Source: Cryptomeria japonica (lineage: Eukaryota; Streptophyta; Pinopsida; Cupressales; Cupressaceae). From it: DNA of 64,000 bases. Positions 12,055 through 25,020 of the stretch are shown here, piece after piece. Position numbers and translations under genes: made by a program. The notes under the pieces were generated by a model. That model was not told the origin of the DNA. It did no database searches and saw nothing but the letters and a program-made list of their open reading frames with translations. Within the stretch, counting starts at the first letter, position 1, and the number at the start of each line of letters is the position of its first letter. The stretch lies in contig NC_081414.1 of NCBI RefSeq assembly GCF_030272615.1, forward strand, positions 910,167,009 to 910,231,008. Reading direction: 5' to 3'.

Positions 12055-12541
12055 TAATGTTGAATTGCTTTGATGATTTCCGATTTCGTAGATACACTGT
12101 CTTCAATATATCACTTTCATAGCTAAGTCTTGTGTTCTCATTTGCTGCATCACTTAGTCTTCTAGTCAATTTTTCTTCATTCCTCTTTCTGTCCTCAGTC
12201 TCTTTGCAGAATCTCATAGTCATATCCTGCATTTCATTTTTTATTGTCATGATCTCTTGTTTCAATTTGCTTATTATATCATTTAATGATTCCTTTTCAT
12301 CATTTTCATTTTGCAATTTTTCACAAAGTTCTCTTCTCTTGTTTCTTGTAACAGTAAGATTTTGTTGAAGTGTCTAAATAATGTCCTGAGCTACTTTTAA
12401 ATCATCTTCTAATTTGATATTTTTCAACTTCTCTGCATCATAGTCAGTAAGAGCTCCTTCAAGTTGCTTCATCAAATTTTCCATCTTTACCGATGTCAAG
12501 ATCTTCCTCAAGCTGTTAGGCTTTTGAAAATAGAGGACCAA
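12055..12541 (-). pseudogene. Start of copia gag with coiled coil (truncated)
   Basis: From MENLMKQLEGALTDYDAEKL the minus strand encodes about 150 residues of charged heptad-like sequence (LNDIISKLKQEIMTIKNEMQ), a likely coiled coil. One in-frame TAG stands near 12375. The frame runs out of recognisable sequence at about 12060, where element 1 interrupts it. No gag core, zinc knuckle or pol is left in the window. The family is inferred from the adjoining LTR and primer site, not from a conserved gag domain. Confidence 0.55.
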
Positions 12542-12553
12542 GCTCTGATACCA
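12542..12553 (-). other. Primer binding site, initiator tRNA-Met, copia element
   Basis: Minus strand TGGTATCAGAGC, two bases inside the LTR. This is the standard plant primer site matching the 3' end of initiator tRNA-Met, and it fixes the orientation. Confidence 0.9.
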
Positions 12554-12555
12554 AT

Positions 12556-13454
12556 TGTTAGGGTTCCCACAGATACTGAGAGGGGGGGGTGAATCAGTAT
12601 CTGACCAGTTATGAAATTTTCTTAAAACTGAATGTGCAGAATATAAAGTAACAGTATACCGGTATGCAAGAATTAATGCAAATAAAGAAATCAAAAGCAT
12701 CCACATGAAAAGAACACCATAACACAAGATGTTTAATGAGGAAACCCAGTGTGGGAAAAACCTTAGTGGGATTTGTGACCCACAATATTCACTTACTAGC
12801 TAATAAGAGAATATTACTTACAATAGGGGCCTGCACATGCAGGAAGGCCAACTGCCTAGAGCTCAGTGCTCAATAAGAAGTCACACTGACTTACAATGAG
12901 GATTTACACAAATCCAATATTTTGTACTGCTTTACAATAGCATCTTCAATGCCAGATTCAGTACCGGTTCTTGCTCTATTCTTTACATATACCCTTGACC
13001 TACAATTCACACATTAGGTTTGCCTTATAATTTATTTATTGCATTCTATCCATATCCTACAAATGCCTACAATGATCTCTTTTATATACAAGATTCATTT
13101 TACAATTTGCCAAGTCGGGTTACAATGATAAACAAAATATTACATATCAGAAATCCAGTCGGCCTCTGTGCCAGTATACATATTTCCTTCTGTGTCTGTG
13201 TACATCTTCTATGTCGGTGTACATCTTCTATGCCGGTGCCAGTGTAGATTGATTTTGTTGATGTCAGAGCACTATTCTGTTTGAGTAATGCTTTGCCAGT
13301 ATAATGTCTTGCCGGTGCCATAGGATTGCAAGGTTGCCTGAGTAATGCTTTGTCGGTATAATGTCTTGCCAGTGCCATAGGATTGCAAGGTTGCCATCAA
13401 TGACAAAACCTTCAATCACACACAATGTCTCATTCTAGTGTCCATATGCCAACA
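12556..13454 (-). repeat. 5' LTR of the copia element (899 bp)
   Basis: On the minus strand it begins TGTTGGCATATGGACACT and ends in TAACA, immediately followed by the primer site. The end carries the C-rich CACCCCCC-CTCTCAGT stretch common in plant copia LTRs (G run near 12583 on the plus strand). A unit of about 54 bases (GAGTAATGCTTTG through GGTTGCC) is present twice in tandem at about 13287-13394; the related LTR at 36965 has only one. Confidence 0.8.
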
Positions 13455-16400
13455 ACCATAAGGCATTACATTAGTAGCTGCACCTGAATCTATCATACAA
13501 TTTTTAATTAGTCGGTTATTCACTAATAAAGTGACATAAAAAGGATCTACCTATGATGGTTCTTGAGTAATAGTTGTTCCAACATAAACCTTTGGGGTTT
13601 GGAACTCCTTATCCCTTTCATTTTTAACTGAACCGGTGAGTAAAACTGTGTTACTGTCAGATATGTTAGAAAATAAAGACAATGTTGCTTCCCTATATTC
13701 TTTTATTTTCAATAATTCTATTAATGGGATAGTAACTTTCATTTGTGTAAGAGCTTGACCCATGTCAAATGTGGAATTACTACTCAATTCAGTATTGGCT
13801 CTAACTCTTTTTGCCTTAGGCTGACTTGCCTTCTTTGTTGTGGCAGCTCCTTGTGTATCATTGGTATTATTGTCACCTGTACTCTTAGGTACATCTTTAA
13901 TTTGATCTTTCTTTTCTTGACCCATTTGAGGGGGAATGGCACTACTTGTTGTCTTTTTTTGAATAACCTCTTTTATAAACATGGAACCGGGTTCACCTTG
14001 ATCACTATCTTTTCTGGTGCTCCTTAGGTTGTAATTGTGCTTTGCCTTAGCTATAGCAGCCTTGGTGATATTTTTCACTTCTTCATCACTAGGTCTTCTA
14101 AGATGAACTTCTTCATCTTCAATGGTTACCACATTCAGTGTAGGGTGCTAATCAAGTGTTAGTTGTCCTTGGTAGGACCTTTTGATGTCCAGCACATCAC
14201 AGTCACTAAATTCACTCTGCAGAGACTCCTCATCACTTTCTATAATGGTCTCAAACATGTTAATATCAGGCTCAGCCTCTTGTTTCATGGACTCTTCTAA
14301 GGCTTGAGAAACCATACACTGATGAGGGGAATGTGGCCCGTCACAAGCAATACACCAAGGAGTGGTCTCCATGTTATGAACATTTTTTCCTTTCAAAGGA
14401 TCAGGGGTGTCTTGGCTCTAAGAAATCTTAGGCTTCTCATTCTGAGGCTTGCCATCCTTCCGGCTGATGTTATAAGGTATATCATGCAATCTGGGAGGTC
14501 TATCTTACCAATTGTAGTAAGGCTTATCATTCTTATTTACCTTAGCAGTTAGATCCTTCATAGTAGTGACTAACTTTTCTATCTTATCCTCCTCCTTAAC
14601 AAATTTGTTTGATTGTTGTTTTTTTTCTTGCCACAGCCTACCATCAGTTCTTCTTCCTAGTTTTCTAGATGCCTTCCAATTGCTCTCCATATTAATAGCA
14701 ATTTTGAATGCATCTCTCAGGCTATGTGGATTTTTTATCCCTCAAGATATAAGCCATTTTGGAGTCAAATGCATTGTAATAAGTGTTCAGGCACATGTTA
14801 TCATCTAACCTCATTACCAGATACAACCTATGCATGGCTTCCTGAAACCTAGCATTGAAATCAGTGACCATTTCATTATCAAATTTTCTGCTATTATTCA
14901 TTAAGCATGAAACTCACATTTTTTTTGTCACCATACTGCTCTTGAAAGCAATTTTTAAAGTCCTCTCAAGACCCAACGCTACTAACAGGGAGACCTCTAT
15001 ACCAATCTATCGCATCATCTATTAGGGACTGGACAAATAGTTTCAATATAACATCTTCATCCACTATCTCATAATCATTTATCAGGTCACCAAAAGATTT
15101 TAAATGTTCCTCTACACTAATTGCATTGTTTCTAGCAAACTTAGGGAGTATGTCTCTTAACTCAGTTGGAACATGGTTAGGATATCCAAGGATTCCATCA
15201 AAAAATAACTGCCTATACTGCTCTAAGTTGATGGGTCTTCTCTGGAATGGGTTAACGGCATTATTATCACCCATGTTCATTTTCATATTGGGGGCTTGAG
15301 TTTGAGAGATCTGGTTATTCTTATTAATAATAGGGGGTTGACTAACTATTGCTACATTAACAGGCAAGGTGGGTTGGATTTTAATAGAAGGGAAGGAAAC
15401 TTGCTGAGGTATAGGTTTATTCAGACCTTTTGATGGAAAGATAATGGGTGGAGCTTTTAGATAGCCTATTTTTCTTTTAACCTCTTGGTTAGCAGCCTCT
15501 AACTCAACTTTCTCCAATTCCATTTGTAAGTCTTCTTTTTCTTTACTCATTCTTTCCATCTCCCTTTCATGTGTTGATAATCTATGAGAGATTTCCACTG
15601 TAGTTTTAGATCTTGACCCATCTTCCATGCATTTTTGCTTCCCTTTATCAACCTCATTTCTGATAGGTTGTGGGTCACTAAAAACCTCCCTATTTGGTTG
15701 GGTTACTGACTTACATGCTGGTTTGGTCTTAGGGAAAGAATTTCCCTGATCATAGGACCTTCATCATCACTCTTTGCCTTTTCTTGAGCAAGGACCTCAA
15801 GATTTGCAATCTGTCTTAGAAGTCTGTCTCTTTCCATCAATTTGGCTTTAACTTCTCTCTCTTTATTAGCTTCTTTTTGGGTTCTCAAAGAGATGAGATG
15901 ATGGACTTTTCTATTTAGGTCCTCTATATCTTGGGATATCTTATCTTCATTGGGGAAAACTTCTTCTAAGTCTGATATATTGACTTGATCAATATCAATC
16001 AAGCTAATATTTCCATCAATTGTCCTAGGCACAGAACTTCTGACTATATTTGAACTAGTTATGTCTCTTCCAAAGGCACTAGTGTGAGATATACCTTGGT
16101 TTGAAACATTAACATCTTCTACATTTCCGAACAAACCAGAATGGAAACCAAAAACATCATGTTTAGATTCTCTTGAAGAATAATTTGACCTAGCACAGAT
16201 AGGTCTTTTAGATATCTTACCCGTATTATTTCTTTTATGGACCCAAGCAGCATTCGATGGCTCATGCAACACTGACCTCTTCTTGACTATTCAGGTAACC
16301 CTTCCTGCAACGTTTCACGAGGATTTGTTTTCATGAAAGATCGAGTATGCTTTCCTCCCTACATTGCACTTGTTTTCTTTTCAGAATTTCCTTATTTCTA

Positions 16401-16505
16401 AAATGACTGGTTTAAACAAATAGAGTCGCCACCCACAAATCTATAGGATATAGAAAACAAGCTGGATTTCACAGTATGACTCTCCCCAGCAAAGTCGCCA
16501 CTTTT
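13455..16505 (-). pseudogene. Ty3/gypsy gag-protease remnant (element 5)
   Basis: Read on the minus strand from about 16272: an N-terminal acidic/coiled region (RDRLLRQIANLEVLAQEKAK), a frame change near 15700, then a second coiled segment and the retrotransposon gag core near 15130-14960 (VEEHLKSFGDLINDYEIVDE, then AIDWYRGLP). A Cys/His knuckle lies near 14350 (CIACDGPHSPHQC), then a Lys-rich stretch and an aspartic protease start near 13470-13540 with DSGAATNVMP. The frame is cut there by the copia LTR at 13454; no reverse transcriptase is in the window. Stops and frame changes near 14400-14960 and at 13551 mark it as dead. Confidence 0.7.
16483..16500 (-). other. Likely primer binding site of element 5
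   Basis: Minus strand TGGCGACTTTGCTGGGGA, about 210 bases before the gag-type reading frame. It has the TGG start and layout of plant Ty3/gypsy primer sites; I do not assign the tRNA. A similar GGCGACTCT lies at about 16424. Confidence 0.45.
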
Positions 16506-17200
16506 GTTGTTTTCAAATTCTGATTCCCTCTAACATCCCTGGTAATAAAATAATAAACTCTATCTGTAGAAGAGAAATCAAAGAGAAGGAAAACTTTACA
16601 GCAACATATGACAAGGTTTTATGACCTTATACATTTCGAACATATAAAAAGTTCAGGCAAGTATACCCTAGGTGAATTCTTTCACACTTTTAAACAAAAC
16701 CCATAGTAACCATTGTCCCAAAAACCACTAGATTTCATCACCTTAGAACTGACTAAAATAGAGAAATAAAACTTAAATTCATATTTAGAATTGACCTACA
16801 AGATATGTAGAAGAAAACTACGACAGATATCAGTGCCTTATCTAGGCCACAGAGTCATCTAAGTTTCTACAATACTTCCACAATCAAATATCTCCACACA
16901 TCCTGTCATCTCGGCTTTTATAAAACCCCACATATGCCTAACATACATAAGAATTAACCCTTAGCAAAACTAGATTGCATTCATAAAATTCAAAGTCTTC
17001 AATAAAGAATTTACTAATAGAAGTGCTTCATGCATATTTAATTTCCCTCCTGAAGAGAAAAGCTAAGAAACTCCCCTATTTAAGATTGCCTTACAACCCA
17101 TATTCAAATGAATAACCCTAGATTATTCAAATTGAAAACAATAAATATTTGCAAACACATTTGAAGACAACACAAATTCTAGGATCAAAGCTGATGGTCT
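16505..17200 (-). repeat. Probable 5' LTR of element 5 (ends not fixed)
   Basis: Lies directly upstream of the proposed primer site in the minus sense, is AT-rich without a gene, and has a TATA box (TTTTATAAAAG on the minus strand, 16915-16926) about 415 bases before the primer site, as expected for U3/R/U5. The outer end is a guess; no partner LTR is in the window. Confidence 0.35.
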
Positions 17201-17461
17201 GTATATTGATATTATCTTAGAAAATATTACAAAAACATTTGGATGTTCTTCATGATTCTTGGAAAAGACCTCAGATTAATTTCTGCACCATTTCTATACA
17301 ATTCCTTGCAATCCTTTTACATTGGTCCTGGTATCCATTTATATAATCATGGATGCAAACAAGCTTCGGACCATCCTTTCAAAAGTTTGTTACAAAATAT
17401 TACTTCACTCAAGAAGCAGTTACATGTCCTTTTCTGCTTCAACAGCTTCTTCAGTTGGTGG

Positions 17462-20400
17462 CTACTTCGCAATATCCTCTAACCATTCAGGAGCACCTTC
17501 TAAATATTCTGGAACATGCTCTAATTGTTCTGAAGCATCTTCTTCTTGAACCTCCACATCGGCCACTGCATACTTTTGGGACCATCCTTGGAAAACATCA
17601 TCATTAGGCCATGAGTGGCCAATAATTTTTTTATTCAACTTTAACAACTTTTTCCAGGTGTTCCTCACTTTCCTTACCTCTGAATCCAAAAATCCATAAC
17701 GAGATTTGATCTTCTCTATTTCCTCAATTATTTTAACAAACAAAGAGGTGTCATCTTTATTGATTATCTCATTTACCCTTAAGGATAAATTAGCCCCTAA
17801 CTCATCTAGCCATGCCTGTTTATCCTTTAACAAATTCTGGTTGACAAAACCTCCAGGTAACAATGCAAATTTATGCTCGGTATATTCTTTCTGATACAAA
17901 TTAGCTTTCCTTTCCACATTAGCTCTTCCTTCAGCCATCTTTGTCAATTCTTTTGCCAACTTACATGTAGACTTGATAGTGACATCAGCATCTACCTCAT
18001 CATATGATGCACACATCAGTTCTAAGTCCACTTCCCTAGGCAACCATTTATTCATAATAGACTCTAAAATAGCCTTATCCTCATCCAACTCATTAAGAGT
18101 ATCCAAAATTATTTTCATATTGAGATATACTATAGGAGCATCAACAGTGTCAACAAAGCTTGAAATTGTTGCCTTTATCTTCTCCTCATACTTGCTTGCA
18201 AATAAGGCCTGGGCCTGTTTCAACTTTTCCATTTCATGTTATAAGTCTTAACTAGTTGGAAACCAAAAGGCATAGGAGAAGGAGGGAATTCTATAATTGG
18301 ACTAGTAGGTGGGGGTCTTGCTGGGGAGGAAGTGATCATCAATGTTGAAGGCTCACCTTGATGATGTTGACTTGCCAGTTGGTTCTAGAGTTTAGTGATG
18401 ATGTTGTCCCTATTGGCTATTCCTTCCTTAGCTTCATTACAAGCTTTTAAAATAGTCTCCAACTTCAATTTGAGAGTAACCTTTTCTTGGGCTTCTTTCT
18501 CTGCTACTGCCACATTAAACTTTGCAATTTCTAGAACAGTACTAGCTGCCTCCACCACTCCTATGTCCTGAACCCTCTTGACAATCATTCCTCCAAAGAG
18601 GCTAGAATCTGAGGTATTTTTATTCCTCCTATTCTCATCTTTCTTTAATGACCATAGGACAAGAGCAGCATTATCATTGTTGAAAGTCACACCTTCCATT
18701 GGCTTTTTTTCCTTTCTCACTGCATCAAGGATCAATGCATTAGCTATGTCCCATTCAGGGAGAATTAACACACTAGCTTTATCCAACTTATCCCTCCATT
18801 TCTCAGGGGTGATTACTTTAAACTCCTCCATCATTTCTTGTTTAACTTCTTCTTCTTCTACCTGGGCTGCATCTTTGAGAGGCTGCTCATTTACCCTTTT
18901 CTCACATCTAATCTTGAATTGATCAATGTTCTGTTTCCAAAGAAATTGTAGAAAATCTCTTGATGTGACAAAGTTGCTATCAGCTAGGAATTCTTCATTA
19001 GCTTGCTTAACAGTAAGGTCCAATTCTTGGCCCTTTAACTCACCATTAGTTAAATCCATTTCAGCATTTGGTGGCCCTTCGGGCATCCCCTCTTGGGTCT
19101 CCTCATAAGTATAGGCAATCTCACAAAGACTCCCTAACTGCAAGAATTGTTCAGCCACAGCTTGTTCATCTCCAATGTGGATAGGAGACTAAGATGGGGA
19201 ATATTGAGGCTCATTAGTTTCAATTTCTTTTCCCACTTTTTGCCTCTTAGGGGAATCCTGAATGTCTATAATATCTTCAATTTTCCTTTTCCCTTTTGAA
19301 GAGAAGGCTCACCTATCACTGGCATCATTACAGTGTAGTTTGGCCTCTTGAGCATGGCATAGTCACATGGTGAGATTGCTTTAGCAAAAGCAGGCTTGGC
19401 CAAGACCATCTTAACCTTATCAGAATAATTTTTTCATTATGGCCTCCCTTTTTTCCTTTAGCGTCTGCATTACATCTTCAAAATAAAGAATCAGAAACTT
19501 TATTTTCTTCTCAAATGGGGTGAAGCTAGAAAGAGGGTCATAGCTAGTGTCAAACTGATGAATAAAATCAAGGGCTTTCTTATATGCCACCCACTTCTAC
19601 TTCCTTAGTTCCTGCTCATCTAAGCTGAACTCATTTCTAATCAAATCCTCTGGAAACTAAAATTAATGAGGCCTACCTCTGCACACTACTCTTTTCCTAA
19701 ACATCCCATTGAAGAAGTCCTCTGGGTCTGCACATCTTGACACTATAGTTGATAACCTATATGGTTTAAAGAAATCTTCAAGGAATCTCCATTCACCCTT
19801 AGTGATTACAAAATGGTGGGCCATGGTAACTGTTGGGACCTTTACCTCTATTAGTCAACTCAGCTTCCTGCACCACTCCAATCTATCTTAGCACTTATGC
19901 AATCCCTATTTTTAGTGGGAGTTGATAGGGTAGTAAATAAGGGGTGCCTCTAATACCAAACACTCTGAAAATAGTAGACACAGGGTACAAATAGATGTCT
20001 CCCCAATTGTGAGCAATCTTGATATCTTCTGCAAACTCCTTAGGTCTAATAAATTCTAAAAGAGCTTTAGGGATTCTAGGGTTTTCTCTACATAAGATAA
20101 TTCTAATCTTAGATGCAAAGAATCTATCAAACTTCAGATAACTTACAACCTCTCTATCCTATGATAAAACAGTACTCCATAATTATACTGGCATTTCCTC
20201 ATTATCCTTGACCTTAACCAGGTCTATCTCCTTTGCAAAGTGATCAACACCCTTGAACAGGAACATGTGCATTAACATAGAATACCATCCAAATGGCTTG
20301 TCAAATTTACCATTCTTGATTCCCACTAACCCTTTATGAATGGCATCAGCAAGGTATGAAGCATAATCAAATGTAATGGCCAAAGAAGGATTCAAAATTT

Positions 20401-21100
20401 GGGCAATCATCAGCATATAATGGGTTGGCATATTCCTTTCAACATCTTCCCCAAAGATCTGGCATAAGGCCCAATACATACCCTTAGCTCTTAGGGTGAA
20501 TAAATTGAGGGAGAAAGGTTCCATTGTGTTGGGGCCTACAACTGTCAACCCCCCTATCTTCACAAAGAACTCTCTTAATGGGCCATTCCTAACATGCTCC
20601 CTCTATATGTTGTAAATCTGGGCTAATGATTCAAAATCAATAGGCTCTAACATATTGGAGGATTCACTGAGTTTGAAATCTTTTCTGAACTCATCTTCAT
20701 TGATTTCAATCAGGACATACCCCTTTATGTTCTGGATGCACCTTAACACAGAGTCATAATTCTGTGCAATCAAAGTTAACAGGTTTGTTTCCATAAAAAC
20801 ACCTAGGACCATAAGCCTTCCTACATCTTGTTCCCATATGCCATTCACAAGAGCTGGGGAATTTCTTTGCCCAAAACTGACTTTGAAAAGTCCTAAGCCT
20901 AACATTCCTATTTCAGGGTCTCTCAACCAATTACCCTTATCATACAAGCCATCTCCAATTTTTAGACGAGGGTGTTTGGGTACTAATTCTTTGATCTTAG
21001 CCCCAGCATTAGTGGACATAGTTAATTGTTTTAAAAAATCATCACATATATTTCATTCTTGGTAGTCCACCTTCCCGGTGAATTCTCTTCTAGATACCAT
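17462..21100 (-). pseudogene. Long coiled-coil reading frame of unknown function, broken
   Basis: Minus-strand pieces in order: start MVSRREFTGKVDYQE at 21100; 21019-20603 (LGLGLFKVSFGQRNSPALVN); 20563-20183 (MPTHYMLMIAQILNPSLAIT, then FASYLADAIHKGLVG-like); then stops; 19158-18385, acidic with coiled coil; 18232-17462, coiled coil ending HSWPNDDVFQGWSQKY and an acidic tail. Together about 1,100-1,200 codons with TGA/TAG stops and two frame changes. I do not recognise a named domain. A shorter diverged relative is at 29181-30335. It stands just upstream of the presumed LTR of element 5, so it may be a transposon accessory gene. It could also be a captured plant gene; the sequence does not decide. 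Confidence 0.5.
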
Positions 21101-21589
21101 TTTGGACGAGCAACTACACCACCAGCAACTAGCACAGACCTCTAACAAAGTAATTCACACAGCAAATATTTGAGAACAAACTAGAGTTATCAAGAAAAGC
21201 ACAAAAAACATGAGTATTCACTTGATGAAAATTGCTCTACAACAATTCACTCTGCAACAAACTTCGATGAAATGATATTAGCAATCACGTTGATGTGGAC
21301 TACAGAAGACAAGTTGGCATTTAAGTTTTTTAGGAATTAACTTCACATGCTTTGGCTTTCTTTTCATAATTGAATTCACCAAATCAAATTCAAAACTAGC
21401 TCCAATGAGTCATGATTCCTCTGAGTCTTTCCTCTGTTTCACTCTTTCGTTATTTTGCAGAGCATAAAACCCGTGCTCTTTTCTTTCACGAAGCAATGCT
21501 GGCAATTGGATCATGGGAACTTGCATTGTCTTTAACTCCACTTAATCTCTCTGCTTAAGTTCTAGGCCCTACCATCTTTTCGCCACTTC

Positions 21590-22560
21590 ACAATACTTAA
21601 AAATCGAGCACTTCCTTTCCACTAAACCGCACCAAGCGTTAGATCTAACTCAAGTCACCCGGCCTTTAATTCTAACTAAGACTGTCAATCTTTCTAACTT
21701 ACCTCACCTCCCCTTGACGGCTAGCGAATTTCACCATTTCGTAGAGGTTAATTTGTGGGCATCTTCAGGCCACGAATCAACGAGAATCGTTGGATCAATC
21801 CTAAAATGAATGCCTTTTAAGTGGGCCCTGCACCTGGGAATCACTTACCCCACCTTTTCATTAGTAAATACATGCCACATGGCAGTCGGCCATTAGCCAT
21901 GGCAACTCACTTGGGTTCCATTCTGGATCTACCACGTGCCATCTTTTATTACTCCCACATAACCATCGGTTACACCTTGGTGGGCCCTTAACAATCTTTT
22001 AGAACTATGTGTCACTTGACATGTCCCTATCGAGCTCCACAAAAGTAGCAGCTATTTTGCCACGTCACACCCATGCGTGACTTCCACCTATCTTTTGTGA
22101 CTTCGCGAACACTAATCATCATTCAACTTACGACTATGAAATCATGAGAACCGTTGGATCAAAACAGAGATGAATGCCTTTTAAGTTCGTGCTCAGCCTA
22201 CCCTTTGGGCCCACCAAGCCTTTTCACGACTTCACGATGAGTAAACCACAAGCATCTCTTGGTCGTGAAACAACACGAGCTGTCGATCTTGACCTGACCT
22301 AATCATCTTTTAACCGAGGGGAAAGTCTTCATTGCTAGGTCCCACCAAACCCTTTCACGACTTCACGAAGAGTAAACCACGTTTACCTTCATCTCACGAA
22401 ATCACACTGTCCGTCTGATCAGATGGAACTTGATCGGTATTTAACTTTGGCTCGAACTGATGTGCTGGGTGCACCTTTCTATCTTTCTCTACTTCGCAAT
22501 AGATAAATTGTGAGCACTTTTAGGTTGCGAATCAACACGGATCGTCAGATCAATAGAAAG
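21590..22560 (+). repeat. Diverged tandem units with CACTTCACGA / GTTGGATCAA cores
   Basis: At least five imperfect units, starting near 21590, 21735, 22100, 22236, 22356 and 22490. Each has a TTCACGA-like start, a GAGTAAACCAC-like middle and an end such as AATCAACGAGAATCGTTGGATCAA, at spacings of about 120-370 bases. No coding frame persists. The interval 21100-21590 holds no recognisable gene. Confidence 0.4.
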
Positions 22561-22992
22561 TTGTGTGATGCTTACAAGGCCCGACAGACATTTAGAAAAA
22601 GGCATATTTAAAAGCGGGAATTAAAGAATTTGAAGGGACTGCCTTGGTAAGTTACAAGGGGGGCAACATTTTCATGACAAAGGGACCCATTACTTAAGTG
22701 AATAAAGTAATGCAGAAATAGAAACCAAAGGGTTTTTATCAGTCATTAAAGTTATTTAAAACCTAAACCCTAAATCCATTTGGACTTGAAACAGTCTTGA
22801 AGCAACAAGAACATACCAGACTCAAGAAACATTATAGACTTAGCCAATAATGGAAAAAGCATACCCATTTTTTAAACAGTGATAACAACAAGGAAGCAAA
22901 ACTGATATTGGTTAATAAGCGTAGAGAAGTGAGTCTTCGATAAGTTAGTTGCAGGAGTGTTGGTGGTGTAGGATTAGTGTTTTGTTTCAGTG

Positions 22993-23420
22993 ATGAAGTC
23001 AAACTTTTCTCTTAAGGTGACGCGTCCTGTGGTGGCCTTTTGGGCTACCATCTCTGATGAGTGTCTTTCAAACGTCTTCAAGTTTGAAGACTAGGATTTT
23101 CTCAACAGAGTGAAGATTATTCTTGGGGACGAATATATGCGGGGTGAATTCAAATACCACACTAATGTAGATACAGCTCCCATGTTTACTACGTGGTCCT
23201 TTGAGCTGCTAGGGGTGGACTGAGTGCATTGGTTGTCCTTGAATAGCGTGAAGGAAGAATGGAGAGGAGACTTGAGGGGCTTCATCAGGATGATGAGGGA
23301 TGGGGAAGGCTTTGTTTTCCTGAATGGTGTTTGGCTACATTCATGTGATTTCCAACCCCTGTTATGTTTGTTTCTTTTATGGAGTGTGAACTGTAGTAAA
23401 GAAGTTCACAGGGCTTCATC
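22993..23420 (+). pseudogene. Degenerate unknown coding fragment
   Basis: From an ATG at 22993 a frame reads MKSNFSLKVTRPVVAFWATI and goes on with protein-like composition (AFWATISDECLSN, then EYMRGEFKYHTNVDTAPMF) through stops at about 23092 and 23219. It is preceded by TTTGTTTCAG, which resembles a splice acceptor. Further protein-like pieces in shifting frames follow to about 23710. I recognise no family. It may be a fragment of a captured gene or of a transposon accessory frame. Confidence 0.3.
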
Positions 23421-23857
23421 CCGAATCGATATGTAAGGGATGCAAGACTACATAAGGTCATGAGAGAATGCTCAAATCCAATTGGAGCTAGAAAAATGGA
23501 GCCCCTCTCTTGGAAGGCGACTGGGTGGGGACTCAAGCTTGGGTTCCTCTCCAAAGAAGAAGCCTAGAAGGCTTTGAGGCTCCAAGAACATTACGGGTGG
23601 TAGGTCGTTGTGGATTGGCCTCCCCCCAGAGTCCCATGATGACCATGTCAATGAGGAGGACTAGTGTGTGCGTGCCATGGAAGGATGCGATAAATGGAAG
23701 GAGATTGTGCTAGTTAATGTACCACAGTAGTTTCTGTTTGATGGTTTTTGTTACCAACATTTTAACAGTTTTTTATATGTACTTAGCAGATTGTATATGT
23801 CTTGCTTTTTTGTAGCAATTTTTTTGGGGGGCTTTGTCTGGCTATATATCATTTGTG

Positions 23858-25020
23858 TAAAGTGGAAAATTGGATCTTAGTGACTCCCCACCTAGGAGAG
23901 AGAAAGGAATCCACTAGGATGATTTTCACTTGGAGGAACTTTACATTCAAAAGAGGGGCTTGAATCCACTAGATCCAAATCCAAGGGAAACAAGGATGTG
24001 AATTCCAAATGGACTGCAAGGGTTGAAGTGTGATTTACCCTTTTTGTAAATGAGAAAGTTGACTTCTTGACTATGTGGAAAAGAGAGAGAAAGTGAGTGA
24101 AATGAAGAGATACTAGTTCAAGATTGCGCTATAACTTCAGATCTAAGCTAATTAGACTAATACAGATCTGCCCTACAAATTTGGAGAAAAGTCATCGGGA
24201 CCGTGGTAGGAATGTACATGGTCCTCCACAAAATCCATGAAATGGAAAGGGTTCTTTCATCTCTACAAATGAATCCCAAACCTGCAATTACAGTTGTGCA
24301 CCTGCAACCTACACATAAAAAAGAGAGGAAAAGGGGTTGTGGATAGGGGTTTGCCTCAGTTGAACTCTGGTTGAGGAATCAACCTTGAAAGAAAGTAATT
24401 GTAAATGCTTGAATGTAAACAATGGAAATGTATACCTTGTAGATCTGCAACTTGTTGATGATTATTGCTTTGCTTCTTGAATGTAATCACAAGTGTTGCA
24501 TGGAAGCATGTAATATGACAAAACCTTAACACACATACATGCTTGCAAATGAATATTGTAATATTGCTCCAATGGATGAATGAAGAAGACTTGAATGCTT
24601 GAATTCTTGATAATGTATATCTTTGCCTATGCTTTCTTATGATCCCTTCACTTGAAATTCACCTCCCATTCCTTCCTATGCAAATGAGAAAACCAACTCC
24701 CTTTTATACATACCTCTTGAAGATTAATTCATCTCATAAAAGGCCGACATCAGGCAGATTTAGGATCCTGAAGTGCAAATAGGGCCGAGGGGACCTATCT
24801 TGGGGCCACTCTAAGAGGGTGGGATAGGGGTGCCACACCCCTGTCCTTCCCTATCTTGGGGCCCGAACAAGGTCTTGAGGCTATCTCAGGGCTCAAACAA
24901 GAAGGGGTCAAGGGGTGAAAATGCAGAAATAGGTCTTGGTTGGGGAAGAAGATGTCATCACCAAGGTGAGGACCTCAAATATGGTTAAAATTGCATGAGG
25001 CGCAATTTTATCACACTACA
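23858..25020 (-). repeat. Putative solo LTR (1163 bp)
   Basis: Begins TGTAAAGTGG and ends CACACTACA, giving TGTA/TACA termini. It is flanked by ATTTG (23853-23857) and GTTTG (25021-25025), a four-in-five match to a target duplication. A TATA-like GTATAAAAGGG on the minus strand near 24705 suggests minus orientation. No coding sequence lies inside. Confidence 0.4.

Larger units (their letters stand above)
12055..13454 (-). mobile_element. 5' end of a Ty1/copia element, minus strand
   Basis: Read right to left: LTR (13454 to 12556), primer site (12553 to 12542), then the start of gag. It ends abruptly near 12055, where element 1 begins, so the rest of this copia element should lie left of the window. 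On its right side it interrupts a Ty3/gypsy protease frame at 13455. LTRs of the same family recur at 36965-37756 in the other orientation. Confidence 0.75.
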
